Shown piece after piece: positions 33,229 through 41,131 of a stretch of DNA of 41,753 nucleotides. The stretch spans positions 1 through 41,753 of the forward strand of contig JADGOO010000105.1 of the NCBI GenBank assembly GCA_017882905.1, written 5' to 3'. Under the pieces are notes generated by a model that had not been told where the DNA came from, ran no database searches, and worked only from the letters and a program-made list of their open reading frames with translations. Source of the stretch: Acidimicrobiia bacterium. Its GTDB lineage: Bacteria; Actinomycetota; Acidimicrobiia; IMCC26256; PALSA-610. Made by a program: the position numbers and the translations under genes. Positions within the stretch are counted from its first letter, which is position 1. Every line of letters starts with the position of its first letter.

Positions 33229-34716
33229 ATGCGAGCACTCACGCACTGGATCGGTGGCCGCGCGGCAGCTGGGACATCGGGGCGCGGCGGCATCGTGTTC
33301 GACCCCGCCACCGGCGAGGAGACGGCGACGGTGCCGTTCGCGAGCGCCGACGAAGTCGACTCGGCGGTGGCCTCGGCGGCGAACGCGTTCCCCGCGTGGC
33401 GGGCCACATCGTTGTCCCGACGCTCCGAGGTGCTGTTTCGCGTTCGCGAGCTGCTCGACGCACGCCGCAAGGAGCTCGCCGCCATCATCACGGCCGAGCA
33501 CGGCAAGGTGCCCGCCGACGCGCTCGGCGAGGTGGCGCGCGGCCTCGAGAACGTGGAGTTCGCGTGCGGGATCCCGCAGATGCTCCAGGGCGCCTACTCC
33601 GAGCAGGTCGCGGGCGGCGTCGACGTGTGGTCGGTGCGCCAGCCGCTCGGCGTGGTCGCGGGCATCACTCCCTTCAACTTCCCGACGATGGTCCCGTTGT
33701 GGATGCTCGCGAACGCCATCGCGTGCGGCAACGCGTTCGTGCTGAAGCCGTCGGAGAAGGATCCCAGCGCCTCGTTGTTCCTCGCCGAAGTGCTGCACGA
33801 AGCCGGCGTCCCGGCCGGTGTCTTCAACGTGATCCACGGTGACCGCGTTGCTGTCGATCGTCTGCTTGAACACCCCGACATCAGCGCCGTGAGCTTCGTG
33901 GGCTCCACACCAGTCGCGCGTCACGTCTACGAACGGGGCACGGCGAACGCCAAACGTGTGCAGGCGCTCGGCGGCGCCAAGAACCACATGGTGGTCCTCC
34001 CCGACGCGGATCTCGGCGCCGCCGCCGACGCGGCCGTGAGCGCCGCGTACGGATCGGCGGGCGAGCGCTGCATGGCGATCTCGGTAGTCGTCGCTGTCGG
34101 CGGCGTCGCCGACGCACTCGTCGACGCGATCGCGGGCCGGCTCGCCACGCTGCGCATCGGTCCGGGTTCCGATGCCGATTCCGAGATGGGTCCGCTCATC
34201 ACGCGCGAACACCGCGATCGCGTCGCGAGCTACGTGGCCGGCGCCGCGCAGGAAGGCGCCACCGTGGTGGTCGACGGGCGCCAGACTCGGTTCGAGGGCA
34301 ATGGCTTCTTCCTCGGTGCGTCGCTCATCGACCACGTGCAGCCGCACATGGCGGTGTACCGCGACGAGATCTTCGGGCCGGTGCTCACCGTGGTGCGCGT
34401 CGATTCGTTCGATGAGGCGCTCGCGCTCGTCGACGCCAACCCCTACGGCAACGGCGCCGCCATCTTCACGCGCGACGGCGGCGCGGCCCGCCGCTTCCAG
34501 CTCGAGGTGCAGGCCGGCATGGTCGGCGTCAACGTGCCGATCCCGGTGCCCGTGGCATCGCACTCGTTCGGCGGCTGGAAGAGCTCGCTGTTCGGCGACA
34601 CGCACATGTACGGCCCGGAGGGCGTGCGCTTCTACACGCACACGAAGGTGATCACGGCCCGTTGGCCCGACCCGGCCACGTCGACCATCGACCTCGGCTT
34701 CCCCCAGAACCGCTGA
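33229..34716 (+). CDS. mmsA: Methylmalonate-semialdehyde dehydrogenase (CoA-acylating)
   Basis: A 495-residue aldehyde dehydrogenase of the MmsA/IolA group, converting methylmalonate or malonate semialdehyde with CoA and NAD to propionyl- or acetyl-CoA. The catalytic cysteine is C281 in [11 protein letters not shown]. Other family blocks are [27 protein letters not shown]-type [10 protein letters not shown] and the C-terminal [15 protein letters not shown] 33229 follows TAGGCT by 8 bases with no Shine-Dalgarno site. The next gene, an aminotransferase, would make the semialdehyde from beta-alanine or 3-aminoisobutyrate. Confidence 0.95.
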   Translation: MRALTHWIGGRAAAGTSGRGGIVFDPATGEETATVPFASADEVDSAVASAANAFPAWRATSLSRRSEVLFRVRELLDARRKELAAIITAEHGKVPADALGEVARGLENVEFACGIPQMLQGAYSEQVAGGVDVWSVRQPLGVVAGITPFNFPTMVPLWMLANAIACGNAFVLKPSEKDPSASLFLAEVLHEAGVPAGVFNVIHGDRVAVDRLLEHPDISAVSFVGSTPVARHVYERGTANAKRVQALGGAKNHMVVLPDADLGAAADAAVSAAYGSAGERCMAISVVVAVGGVADALVDAIAGRLATLRIGPGSDADSEMGPLITREHRDRVASYVAGAAQEGATVVVDGRQTRFEGNGFFLGASLIDHVQPHMAVYRDEIFGPVLTVVRVDSFDEALALVDANPYGNGAAIFTRDGGAARRFQLEVQAGMVGVNVPIPVPVASHSFGGWKSSLFGDTHMYGPEGVRFYTHTKVITARWPDPATSTIDLGFPQNR

Positions 34717-34734
34717 CCGAACCGGAGCATCACC

Positions 34735-36078
34735 ATGACGACCGCCGACGATGTGCGCCGCAACGACCGCCGGCACGTGTTCCACTCGTGGAGCGCTCAG
34801 GCGCTGATCGACCCGCTGCCCATCGAAGGCGGTGAAGGCTGTTGGTTCTGGGACTACGACGGCAACCGCTACCTCGACTTCTCGAGCCAGCTCATCAACC
34901 TCAACATCGGCCACCAGCACCCGAAGCTCGTTGCCGCGATCCAAGAGCAGGCCGCGAAGCTCTGCACGATCGCTCCGAGCTTCGCGAACGAGGCACGCGG
35001 CGAAGCGGCGAGACTGATCGCCGAGCATGCGCCCGGCGATCTCGATTGCGTGTTCTTCACGAACGGCGGCGCCGAGGCCACCGAGAACGCGGTGCGCATG
35101 GCGCGGCTGCACACTGGTCGCCACAAGGTGCTCACGGCGTACCGCAGCTACCACGGGTCGACGCACGCGGCGATCGCGTTCACCGGCGACCCACGGCGCT
35201 GGCCGAGCGAACCGACCGCCGCTCCCGGCGTCGTGCACTTCATCGGGCCGTACCGCTACCGGTCGAGCTTCGGTGCCACGAACGACGCCGAGGAATGCGC
35301 CCGAGCGCTCGCGCACCTCGAAGAGATCGTGATGTACGAAGGTGCCGCCACGATCGCAGCCATCATGATCGAGACGGTCGTCGGAACCAACGGGATCCTC
35401 GTCCCGCCCGACGGCTATCTCGCCGGCGTGCGCGCCCTGTGCGACGAGCACGGGATCATGTTGATCTGCGACGAGGTGATGGCCGGCTTCGGTCGGTGCG
35501 GTGAGTGGTTCGCGGTCGATCGCTGGGCCGTGGTTCCCGATCTGATCACGTTCGCGAAGGGCGTGAACTCCGGATACGTGCCGCTCGGTGGCGTGATCAT
35601 GGCTCCCGCGATCGTGGCGACCTTCCAGGAACGTCCGTATCCCGGTGGCCTCACGTACAGCGGGCACCCACTCGCGTGCGCGTCGGCGGTCGCCTCGATC
35701 CGGATCTTCGAGGAAGAGGGGCTCGTTGAGCACTCGCGCCGCATCGGCGACGAAGTCCTCGGACCCGAGCTCCGAGCGCTCGCCGAGCGCCACCCGAGCG
35801 TGGGCGATGTGCGAGGGCTCGGGTGCTTCTGGGCGGTCGAGCTCGTACGCGACCGCGCCACACGCGAGATGCTCGTCCCGTACAACGCGTCGGGCGCGGC
35901 GGCGCAGCCGATGGCCGAGGTGCTCGCCGCGTGCAAGGCCAACGGCATGTGGCCCTTCACGCACTTCAACCGCGTTCACATGGTCCCGCCCATCATCGTC
36001 ACGGCCGAAGAAGCCAAGGCCGGTGTGGCCGCCCTCGACGCAGCGCTGGATGTCGCCGATCGCTTCACCACCTCCTGA
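34735..36078 (+). CDS. Class III omega-aminotransferase
   Basis: A 447-residue fold-type I PLP aminotransferase. The Schiff-base lysine is K275 in TFAKGVNSGYVPLGG. The cofactor-binding motif is ICDEVMAGFGRCGEW and the N-terminal block is GNRYLDFSSQLINLNIGHQH. It resembles beta-alanine:pyruvate and related omega-amino acid aminotransferases. GGAG lies 7 bases before the ATG and 18 bases separate it from mmsA, so they form one operon. Deamination of beta-alanine or 3-aminoisobutyrate to the mmsA substrate is the likely role. Confidence 0.93.
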   Translation: MTTADDVRRNDRRHVFHSWSAQALIDPLPIEGGEGCWFWDYDGNRYLDFSSQLINLNIGHQHPKLVAAIQEQAAKLCTIAPSFANEARGEAARLIAEHAPGDLDCVFFTNGGAEATENAVRMARLHTGRHKVLTAYRSYHGSTHAAIAFTGDPRRWPSEPTAAPGVVHFIGPYRYRSSFGATNDAEECARALAHLEEIVMYEGAATIAAIMIETVVGTNGILVPPDGYLAGVRALCDEHGIMLICDEVMAGFGRCGEWFAVDRWAVVPDLITFAKGVNSGYVPLGGVIMAPAIVATFQERPYPGGLTYSGHPLACASAVASIRIFEEEGLVEHSRRIGDEVLGPELRALAERHPSVGDVRGLGCFWAVELVRDRATREMLVPYNASGAAAQPMAEVLAACKANGMWPFTHFNRVHMVPPIIVTAEEAKAGVAALDAALDVADRFTTS

Positions 36079-36095
36079 GCGACGCATCGCTTCCG

Positions 36096-36767
36096 ATGAA
36101 CCGGTCGGCACCGCCGTACGTGCGCGACGGCATCGTCCTCGGCGCGGCCGTTGGCGTGTTCGGCGTGGCGTTCGGTGTACTGGCGGTCGCGTCGGGGCTG
36201 ACGGTCGGCCAGGCCAGCGCCATGTCGGTGTTGGTGTTCACCGGCGCCTCGCAGTTCGCGGCCGTGAGCGTCATCGGTTCCGGTGGCGGCGTGGCCACTG
36301 CAGTGGGGAGTGCGCTCCTGCTCTCGGCGCGCAACGGTGTATACGGGCTCGCGCTCGCCAAGCGATTGCCGGAACGGGGCGTGCGTCGATTCGCGGCCGC
36401 GCAGCTCGTGATCGACGAGTCGACCGCGATGGCCGTGGCGCAACGCGATCCTGCCGACCAGCGTGGCGCCTTCTGGGCAACCGGCCTTGCCGTGTTCGTG
36501 TTCTGGAACATCGGCACGCTGATCGGCGCACTCGGCGGGAACGCGATCGGCGACCCGAAGACGCTCGGTCTCGATGCCGCGTTCCCTGCCGCGTTCATCG
36601 CGCTGATGATCCCCGCGCTGCACGAACGACCCAAGCTGGCCGCCGCGCTCATCGGTGCGGCGATCGCGGTCGTCGCCGTGCCCACCACGAAGGCGGGGCT
36701 TCCGATCCTGTTGGCTGCGCTCGCGGCGCCGATCGTGCTCGTGACTCAGCGCTCGCGAGCACGATGA
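36096..36767 (+). CDS. azlC: AzlC-family transporter subunit
   Basis: A 223-residue membrane protein of the AzlC (LIV-E) family, the large subunit of branched-chain amino acid exporters. Motifs include GVFGVAFGVLAVASGLTVGQ, VFTGASQFAAVSVI and LLLSARNGVYGLALA, with about seven helices. I placed the start at ATG 36096, 17 bases after the aminotransferase stop. The stop overlaps azlD by ATGA. Export of an amino acid or homologue in the adjacent pathway is inferred. Confidence 0.93.
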   Translation: MNRSAPPYVRDGIVLGAAVGVFGVAFGVLAVASGLTVGQASAMSVLVFTGASQFAAVSVIGSGGGVATAVGSALLLSARNGVYGLALAKRLPERGVRRFAAAQLVIDESTAMAVAQRDPADQRGAFWATGLAVFVFWNIGTLIGALGGNAIGDPKTLGLDAAFPAAFIALMIPALHERPKLAAALIGAAIAVVAVPTTKAGLPILLAALAAPIVLVTQRSRAR

Positions 36768-37063
36768 GCTGGACGGCGATCCTGGTGCTCGCGTGTGGTG
36801 CGTACGCGTTCAAGGCGGTCGGGCTCATCGCCGGTGACCGCATCCGCGTGCTCGGGCGCGCCGAACCGCTGCTCGCGTTGCTTCCGCCCGCGTTGCTCGC
36901 CGCGCTCGTGATGGTGCAGACGTTCGACGGCGGCCGCACGCTGGTGCTCGATGCGCGCGCGATCGGCGTCGCCGCCGGAGCGGTCGCGGCGTGGCGGCGC
37001 GCGCCGTTCATCGTGGTGGTCGTGCTCGCCGCGGCGGCGACCGCGATCACCCGCGCCGTGTGA
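36764..37063 (+). CDS. azlD: AzlD-family transporter subunit
   Basis: A 99-residue membrane protein with three to four helices (AILVLACGAYAFKAVGLI, LLALLPPALLAALVMVQTF, FIVVVVLAAAATAI), the small partner of AzlC. The ATG overlaps the azlC stop (ATGA). The stop abuts the stop of the convergent acyl-CoA dehydrogenase gene with no bases between them (TGATCA). Confidence 0.92.
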   Translation: MSWTAILVLACGAYAFKAVGLIAGDRIRVLGRAEPLLALLPPALLAALVMVQTFDGGRTLVLDARAIGVAAGAVAAWRRAPFIVVVVLAAAATAITRAV

Positions 37064-38275
37064 TCAGCGCTCGAGCTTCAACGCGCGGTCGGCGAGGATG
37101 TTCTTCTGCACCTCGGTCGGACCGGCACCGATCGTGGTGTAGCGCTGCCATACGTAGTTGCGGGCCCAGACACCACCGTCGACTGCTTCGACCGCGCCTT
37201 TGGTGAGCGCGCCGGTGGGCCCGAGCACGTCGAGGGCCAGCTCGGCGAGCCACAGCGAGATGTAGCCCCATTGGAGCTTCGCGAGCGGCACCTCGGGCCA
37301 ACCCCTCTCCCCGCGCAACACCTTCGACAGCGCGCGAGCGATCAGCAGGCGCGTGTACTCGATCTGCGTGTGCAGCCGGGCGACGCGGTCACGGATCTGT
37401 GGGTCGTCGAGTGCTTCCGGGTTGACGGCCTTGGCGGTCTGCAACAGCTTCTGCAGGTCGCGCGACATCGAGATGGCCTGACCGGCGCTGCCCACGCGCT
37501 CCTTGCCGAGTGCGCCCATCGACACGAGCCAACCCTGGTTCTCGTCGCCGAGACGGTGCGCCACGGGGATGCGCGCGTCGTGGAACGTGACTTCACAGAA
37601 CAGCGAGTCGCCGGTGATCTCGCGGATCGGCCGCACCTCGATGCCCGCCGTCTCCATGTCGACGACGAACATCGTGATGCCTTCGTGTTTGCGCCCGCGG
37701 GCGATCGCGGTGGGGTCGGTGCGGAACAGGCACATGCCCCACTGGGCGATCTGCGCGCTCGAGATCCAGACCTTCTGGCCGTTGACCACGTAGTGATCGC
37801 CGTCGAGGATCGCCGTGGTGCGCAGGTTGGCAAGGTCGGAGCCTGCCTGCGGCTCGCTGAACATCTGGCACCAGTGCTCGCTCGCGTCGAGGATCGGCGG
37901 GAGCCAGCGGCCGCGCTGCTCGTCGGTACCCCAGTCGATGATGGCCGGGCCGATCTGCACGATGCCGTTGGCGTTGTAGATGCCGGGCGTGCGGTAGGTG
38001 GCCATCACCTGCGTGTAGATCACGCTCTGGCTCACGGTGGCGTCGCGCCCGCCCCACTGGGCGGGCCACAACGGTGCCGCCCACCGACCTTCGTCGAGCT
38101 TGCGCTGCCAGGCCTGGCGCTTCGCCATCGCGCCCATGATCCCGCGGCTCGGCGCGTCGTCGTCTGCACCGCCGTCGGTCTCCCACTCGTCGATGAAGGG
38201 CGGGAGCTCCTTGTCGAGGAACGCGACCAGCTCCGCTTCGAACGCGAGGTCCTCGGGCGACCACGAGAAATCCAC
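37064..38275 (-). CDS. Acyl-CoA dehydrogenase (large subunit-like)
   Basis: A 403-residue FAD-dependent acyl-CoA dehydrogenase. FAD/substrate motifs are MFSEPQAGSDLANLRTTA and GQKVWISSAQIAQWG. The C-terminal segment TIGAGPTEVQKNILA lies where medium-chain enzymes have YEGTSQIQ, and the catalytic Glu there is Ala/Gly. In the alpha2beta2 steroid-type FadE enzymes the base sits elsewhere, so loss of activity is not implied. GTG 38275 has TACGTT ending 6 bases upstream. It is divergent from a second, shorter dehydrogenase, suggesting a heteromeric enzyme. Confidence 0.92.
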   Translation of the reverse strand: MDFSWSPEDLAFEAELVAFLDKELPPFIDEWETDGGADDDAPSRGIMGAMAKRQAWQRKLDEGRWAAPLWPAQWGGRDATVSQSVIYTQVMATYRTPGIYNANGIVQIGPAIIDWGTDEQRGRWLPPILDASEHWCQMFSEPQAGSDLANLRTTAILDGDHYVVNGQKVWISSAQIAQWGMCLFRTDPTAIARGRKHEGITMFVVDMETAGIEVRPIREITGDSLFCEVTFHDARIPVAHRLGDENQGWLVSMGALGKERVGSAGQAISMSRDLQKLLQTAKAVNPEALDDPQIRDRVARLHTQIEYTRLLIARALSKVLRGERGWPEVPLAKLQWGYISLWLAELALDVLGPTGALTKGAVEAVDGGVWARNYVWQRYTTIGAGPTEVQKNILADRALKLER

Positions 38276-38284
38276 GGCAGGAAC

Positions 38285-38316
38285 GTACCCGAATTGCTGA
38301 CGGTAATGTCAGGTAC
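38285..38316. promoter_or_regulatory. Divergent promoter/operator of the dehydrogenase pair
   Basis: The 44-base gap serves two divergent genes. It contains the dyad CTGAC-GGTAAT-GTCAG (38297-38312) and a second pair, GTACC (38285-38289) and GGTAC (38312-38316). TACGTT (minus strand, 38282-38287) and TAATGT (plus, 38304-38309) are possible -10 boxes for near-leaderless transcripts. A regulator bound here could control both genes. Confidence 0.5.
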
Positions 38317-38319
38317 GCC

Positions 38320-39414
38320 ATGGAGTTCACGTTCTCACCTGATCAAGAGGCGCTGCGCACTTCGGTGCGCGCGTTCCTCGCGGCCGCGTGCCCGATCGCG
38401 TTCGTGCGCGCGCACTTCGAGAGCGAATCGGCCTGCCCGCCCGAGCTGTGGGCGCGCATCGTCGAGCTCGGTTGGCCGGCGTTGCTCGTTCCGTCCGAGC
38501 ACGGCGGCCTCGGTCTCGGCATCACCGACCTCGTGGTCGTGATGGAAGAGATGGGCCGCGCGCTGTTCCCTGGCCCGTATCTCTCCTCGGCGGTGCTTTC
38601 GGTGCTCGCCGCGCGCGAGCTCGGTCTCGACGATCGTCTCGCAGCACTCGCGGCGGGGAGCGAACGGGGCACCGTGGCCCTCGACGAGGCAGGCGTCGGC
38701 GACCCGATCGAGCGCATCCGCGTGCGAGCAACCGGCCGCGGCACCCGATACCGCCTCGACGGCGTGAAGCCGATGGTGCTCGACGCCAACACCGCCGACT
38801 GGGTGCTCGTCGCGGCCCGCAGCGCCGAAGGACTGCAGACGTTCCTCGTGGAACGACCCGAGTCGGTGCCCGCACCGAGCCTCGACCTCACGCGCAAGTT
38901 CGCGTCGATCACGTTCGCCGACACGCCCGCCACACCCGTGGGGCCGCCCGGCGATCACCGCGAGATCTGGCGGCGCGTCCGTGACGACGGCGCGATCGCG
39001 CTGGCCGCCGAGCTGATCGGTTCGAGCGAGGCCGCCAACGCACTTGCGCTCGAGTACGCGCAGGCGCGCGAGGTGTTCGGCCAACCGCTCTCGAAGTACC
39101 AGGTGACGCGCCACAAGGTGGTGGACCTGCTCCGCGAGATCGAGCTCGCCCGCGTCGGCGTCCACTACGCGGCATGGGCCAGCGATGTGGATGCACCCGA
39201 TCGCGCCGACGCCGTCGCCATGGCGAAGTCGTTCACCGCCGAGGCCGCCAACCACGTGGGCGCGGAGTGCATCCAGATCCACGGCGGCGTGGGCTACACC
39301 TGGGATTGTGATGCGCATCTCTACCTGCGGCGCGCCAAGGTGAACGACCTCCTGCTCGGCGCGCAGGGCTGGCAGCGCGAACGGCTCGCCGACTCGTACT
39401 TCGCGGCGTTGTAG
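38320..39414 (+). CDS. Acyl-CoA dehydrogenase (small subunit-like)
   Basis: A 364-residue acyl-CoA dehydrogenase of the short FadE type. The N-terminus is FSPDQEALRTSVRAFLAA and the C-terminal block is CIQIHGGVGYTWDCDAHLYL, as in actinobacterial steroid side-chain enzymes. The middle FAD region is weakly conserved, as in partner subunits. It begins 44 bases from the divergent 403-residue dehydrogenase. Formation of an alpha2beta2 enzyme with it is inferred from family precedent (FadE26-FadE27 type). The substrate is unknown. Confidence 0.92.
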   Translation: MEFTFSPDQEALRTSVRAFLAAACPIAFVRAHFESESACPPELWARIVELGWPALLVPSEHGGLGLGITDLVVVMEEMGRALFPGPYLSSAVLSVLAARELGLDDRLAALAAGSERGTVALDEAGVGDPIERIRVRATGRGTRYRLDGVKPMVLDANTADWVLVAARSAEGLQTFLVERPESVPAPSLDLTRKFASITFADTPATPVGPPGDHREIWRRVRDDGAIALAAELIGSSEAANALALEYAQAREVFGQPLSKYQVTRHKVVDLLREIELARVGVHYAAWASDVDAPDRADAVAMAKSFTAEAANHVGAECIQIHGGVGYTWDCDAHLYLRRAKVNDLLLGAQGWQRERLADSYFAAL

Positions 39415-39426
39415 AGCCTCGCTGCC

Positions 39427-40188
39427 GTGCGTGTCGCCGCCGTCCAGCACGACATCGTGTGGGAAGACCGCGCCGCGAACTTCGCGCGCCTCGCGCCGAT
39501 GATCGCAGCGGCGGCTGGGGCGGGCGCCCGCCTGGTGCTGCTCTCCGAGATGTTCTCCGTGGGCTTCAGCATGGACACCACGAAGGTGAGCGAGCCCCTC
39601 GACGGGCCGAGCGCCGACTTCCTCGCCGAGCAGGCCGCACGCCACGACTGCTGGGTCGGCGGATCGATCCCCGAGGTCGGCCCGGGCGACGCTCGCCCGG
39701 CCAACTCGTTCGTGCTCGCATCGCCGTCGGGCGCACGACACCGTTACGCGAAGATCCACCCGTTCACCTACGCACGCGAACACGAGGCGTATCGCGCCGG
39801 CGAGGGCTACACCACGGTCGACATCGACGGGATCCGCACGAGCTTGTTCGTGTGTTACGACCTGCGCTTCGCCGACGACCTGTGGGCGGTGGCGCGCGAT
39901 ACCGACCTGTACCTCGTACCCGCGAACTGGCCGGACAGCCGCCGGCATCATTGGCGCTCGCTGCTGGTGGCACGCGCGATCGAGAACCAGGCCTACGTGA
40001 TCGGCTGCAACCGCGTGGGGACCGCGGCCAAGCTGCGGTACTGCGGCGACTCGATGATCGTCGACCCGATGGGCGAGACGTTGGCGTCGGCGGCCGGGGG
40101 CGAGTCGATCCTGTTGGCCGACATCGACAGGGCGACGGTGCAGGCGACGAGAGAGCACTTCCCGTTCCTCGCCGACCGCCGCACCTGA
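39427..40188 (+). CDS. Nitrilase-superfamily amidase (omega-amidase-like)
   Basis: A 253-residue carbon-nitrogen hydrolase. The Glu-Lys-Cys triad is E41 (LLSEMFSVGF), K109 (YAKIHPF) and C143 (FVCYDLRF). FSVGF and the YDLRF context match omega-amidases (YafV/Nit2), which hydrolyse 2-oxoglutaramate or 2-oxosuccinamate. It starts at GTG 39427, 12 bases after the dehydrogenase stop, so it may be co-transcribed. Substrate is inferred from motif only. Confidence 0.9.
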   Translation: MRVAAVQHDIVWEDRAANFARLAPMIAAAAGAGARLVLLSEMFSVGFSMDTTKVSEPLDGPSADFLAEQAARHDCWVGGSIPEVGPGDARPANSFVLASPSGARHRYAKIHPFTYAREHEAYRAGEGYTTVDIDGIRTSLFVCYDLRFADDLWAVARDTDLYLVPANWPDSRRHHWRSLLVARAIENQAYVIGCNRVGTAAKLRYCGDSMIVDPMGETLASAAGGESILLADIDRATVQATREHFPFLADRRT

Positions 40189-40215
40189 CCCACCCCCACC
40201 CGAAACCCGAGCACT

Positions 40216-40232
40216 GGTCCTCCTGGAGGACC
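40216..40232. terminator. Hairpin after the amidase gene
   Basis: GGTCCTCC and GGAGGACC form a perfect 17-base dyad with a single central base (effective loop about 5-7). It lies 28 bases after the amidase stop. No T-run follows; it may be a terminator or an operator for the next gene. Confidence 0.5.
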
Positions 40233-40284
40233 GCATTCGGTCGTCGGGGAGGAAGAAAGCGCCCAGATCCTTAGACTCGGCACC

Positions 40285-41046
40285 GTGAACGCGGGCGACC
40301 TCCCCCACCGGCGCCGCGGGTTCGGGCGTCTCGGCGCCGGGGTGCAGCGGACCGAGCACATCACCAGCAAGATGATCGAACAAGGCGTGCTGCCGGTGTG
40401 GCGGCGCGCCACCGCGGGCGAGCCCCGTTGGCCCGTCTCGGTCGCCGTTGTCGCCGCCGTCGTGATGCAAGGCGCGCTGCCCCGCCAGGTGCAGCTCACC
40501 CATCCCTGGGTGCTCCCGGCCGTGGCATTGGTGTTGCTCGTCGCCATCGTGATCGCGAACCCCAGGCGCCTCACGCACGAGTCACCCACACTGCGCGTCG
40601 GCACCGGCGTGCTGATCGCTTGGATCACGGGCGCCAACGTGCTCTCCGCGGCCCGGCTCATCAACCGGCTGTTGAATGGCACGTTCCACGGCTCACCGGC
40701 CCGGCTCCTGGTCACGGGCGGCGCCATCTGGCTCACGAACGTGATCTGCTTCGCACTCTGGTACTGGCACTTCGATCGCGGCGGCCCCGTCGACCGCGCT
40801 CGGGGCACCGCCGAGTACCCCGACTTCCTCTTCCCGCAGATGCAGGACCGCGAGCTCGCGCCGCCCGACTGGGACACCGGTTTCGTCGACTACTTCTACG
40901 TGTCGTTCACCAACGCTGCCGCGTTCAGCCCCACCGACGTCCTCCCGCTGAAGCGTTGGGCGAAGCTCACGATGCTCGTGCAGTCGGCGGTGTCGCTCAT
41001 GACCCTGGCGCTCGTGGTAGCCCGCGCCGTCAACATCTTGAAATGA
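40285..41046 (+). CDS. DUF1345-like membrane protein
   Basis: A 253-residue polytopic membrane protein with about five helices (VSVAVVAAVVMQGAL, WVLPAVALVLLVAIVIA, VGTGVLIAWITGANVL, LVTGGAIWLTNVICFALWYW, LVQSAVSLMTLALVVARAV). The segment DYFYVSFTNAAAFSPTDVLP resembles the conserved DUF1345 signature. GTG 40285 has no Shine-Dalgarno site and TAGACT ends 7 bases upstream. The stop codon lies inside a hairpin. Function is unknown; a channel-like role is only speculation. Confidence 0.85.
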   Translation: MNAGDLPHRRRGFGRLGAGVQRTEHITSKMIEQGVLPVWRRATAGEPRWPVSVAVVAAVVMQGALPRQVQLTHPWVLPAVALVLLVAIVIANPRRLTHESPTLRVGTGVLIAWITGANVLSAARLINRLLNGTFHGSPARLLVTGGAIWLTNVICFALWYWHFDRGGPVDRARGTAEYPDFLFPQMQDRELAPPDWDTGFVDYFYVSFTNAAAFSPTDVLPLKRWAKLTMLVQSAVSLMTLALVVARAVNILK

Positions 41047-41081
41047 CGGTCGACGTCATGATCTGAGACGACAAACGTCTC
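41043..41081. terminator. Two consecutive hairpins at the DUF1345-like gene end
   Basis: ATGACG-GTCGA-CGTCAT (41043-41059) covers the stop codon and GAGACG-ACAAA-CGTCTC (41065-41081) follows. Both have 6-bp stems and 5-base loops. They may act as a terminator or be control elements for the FG-GAP gene that starts at 41132. Confidence 0.45.
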
Positions 41082-41131
41082 GAGGCGCCGCGCCGGCGCA
41101 AGTTTTCGGGGCGTGACGCCGATAGTCGGAC

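Noticed and set aside
33214-36111. A 965-codon open frame on the minus strand
   Set aside because: It is antisense to the mmsA-like and aminotransferase genes, whose active-site motifs are intact. Its composition (His/Arg/Glu rich) is typical of a GC-rich shadow frame.
38335-40578. A 747-codon minus-strand open frame
   Set aside because: It lies opposite the second acyl-CoA dehydrogenase and the nitrilase-family gene, both with clear family motifs; no domain is recognisable in the reverse frame.
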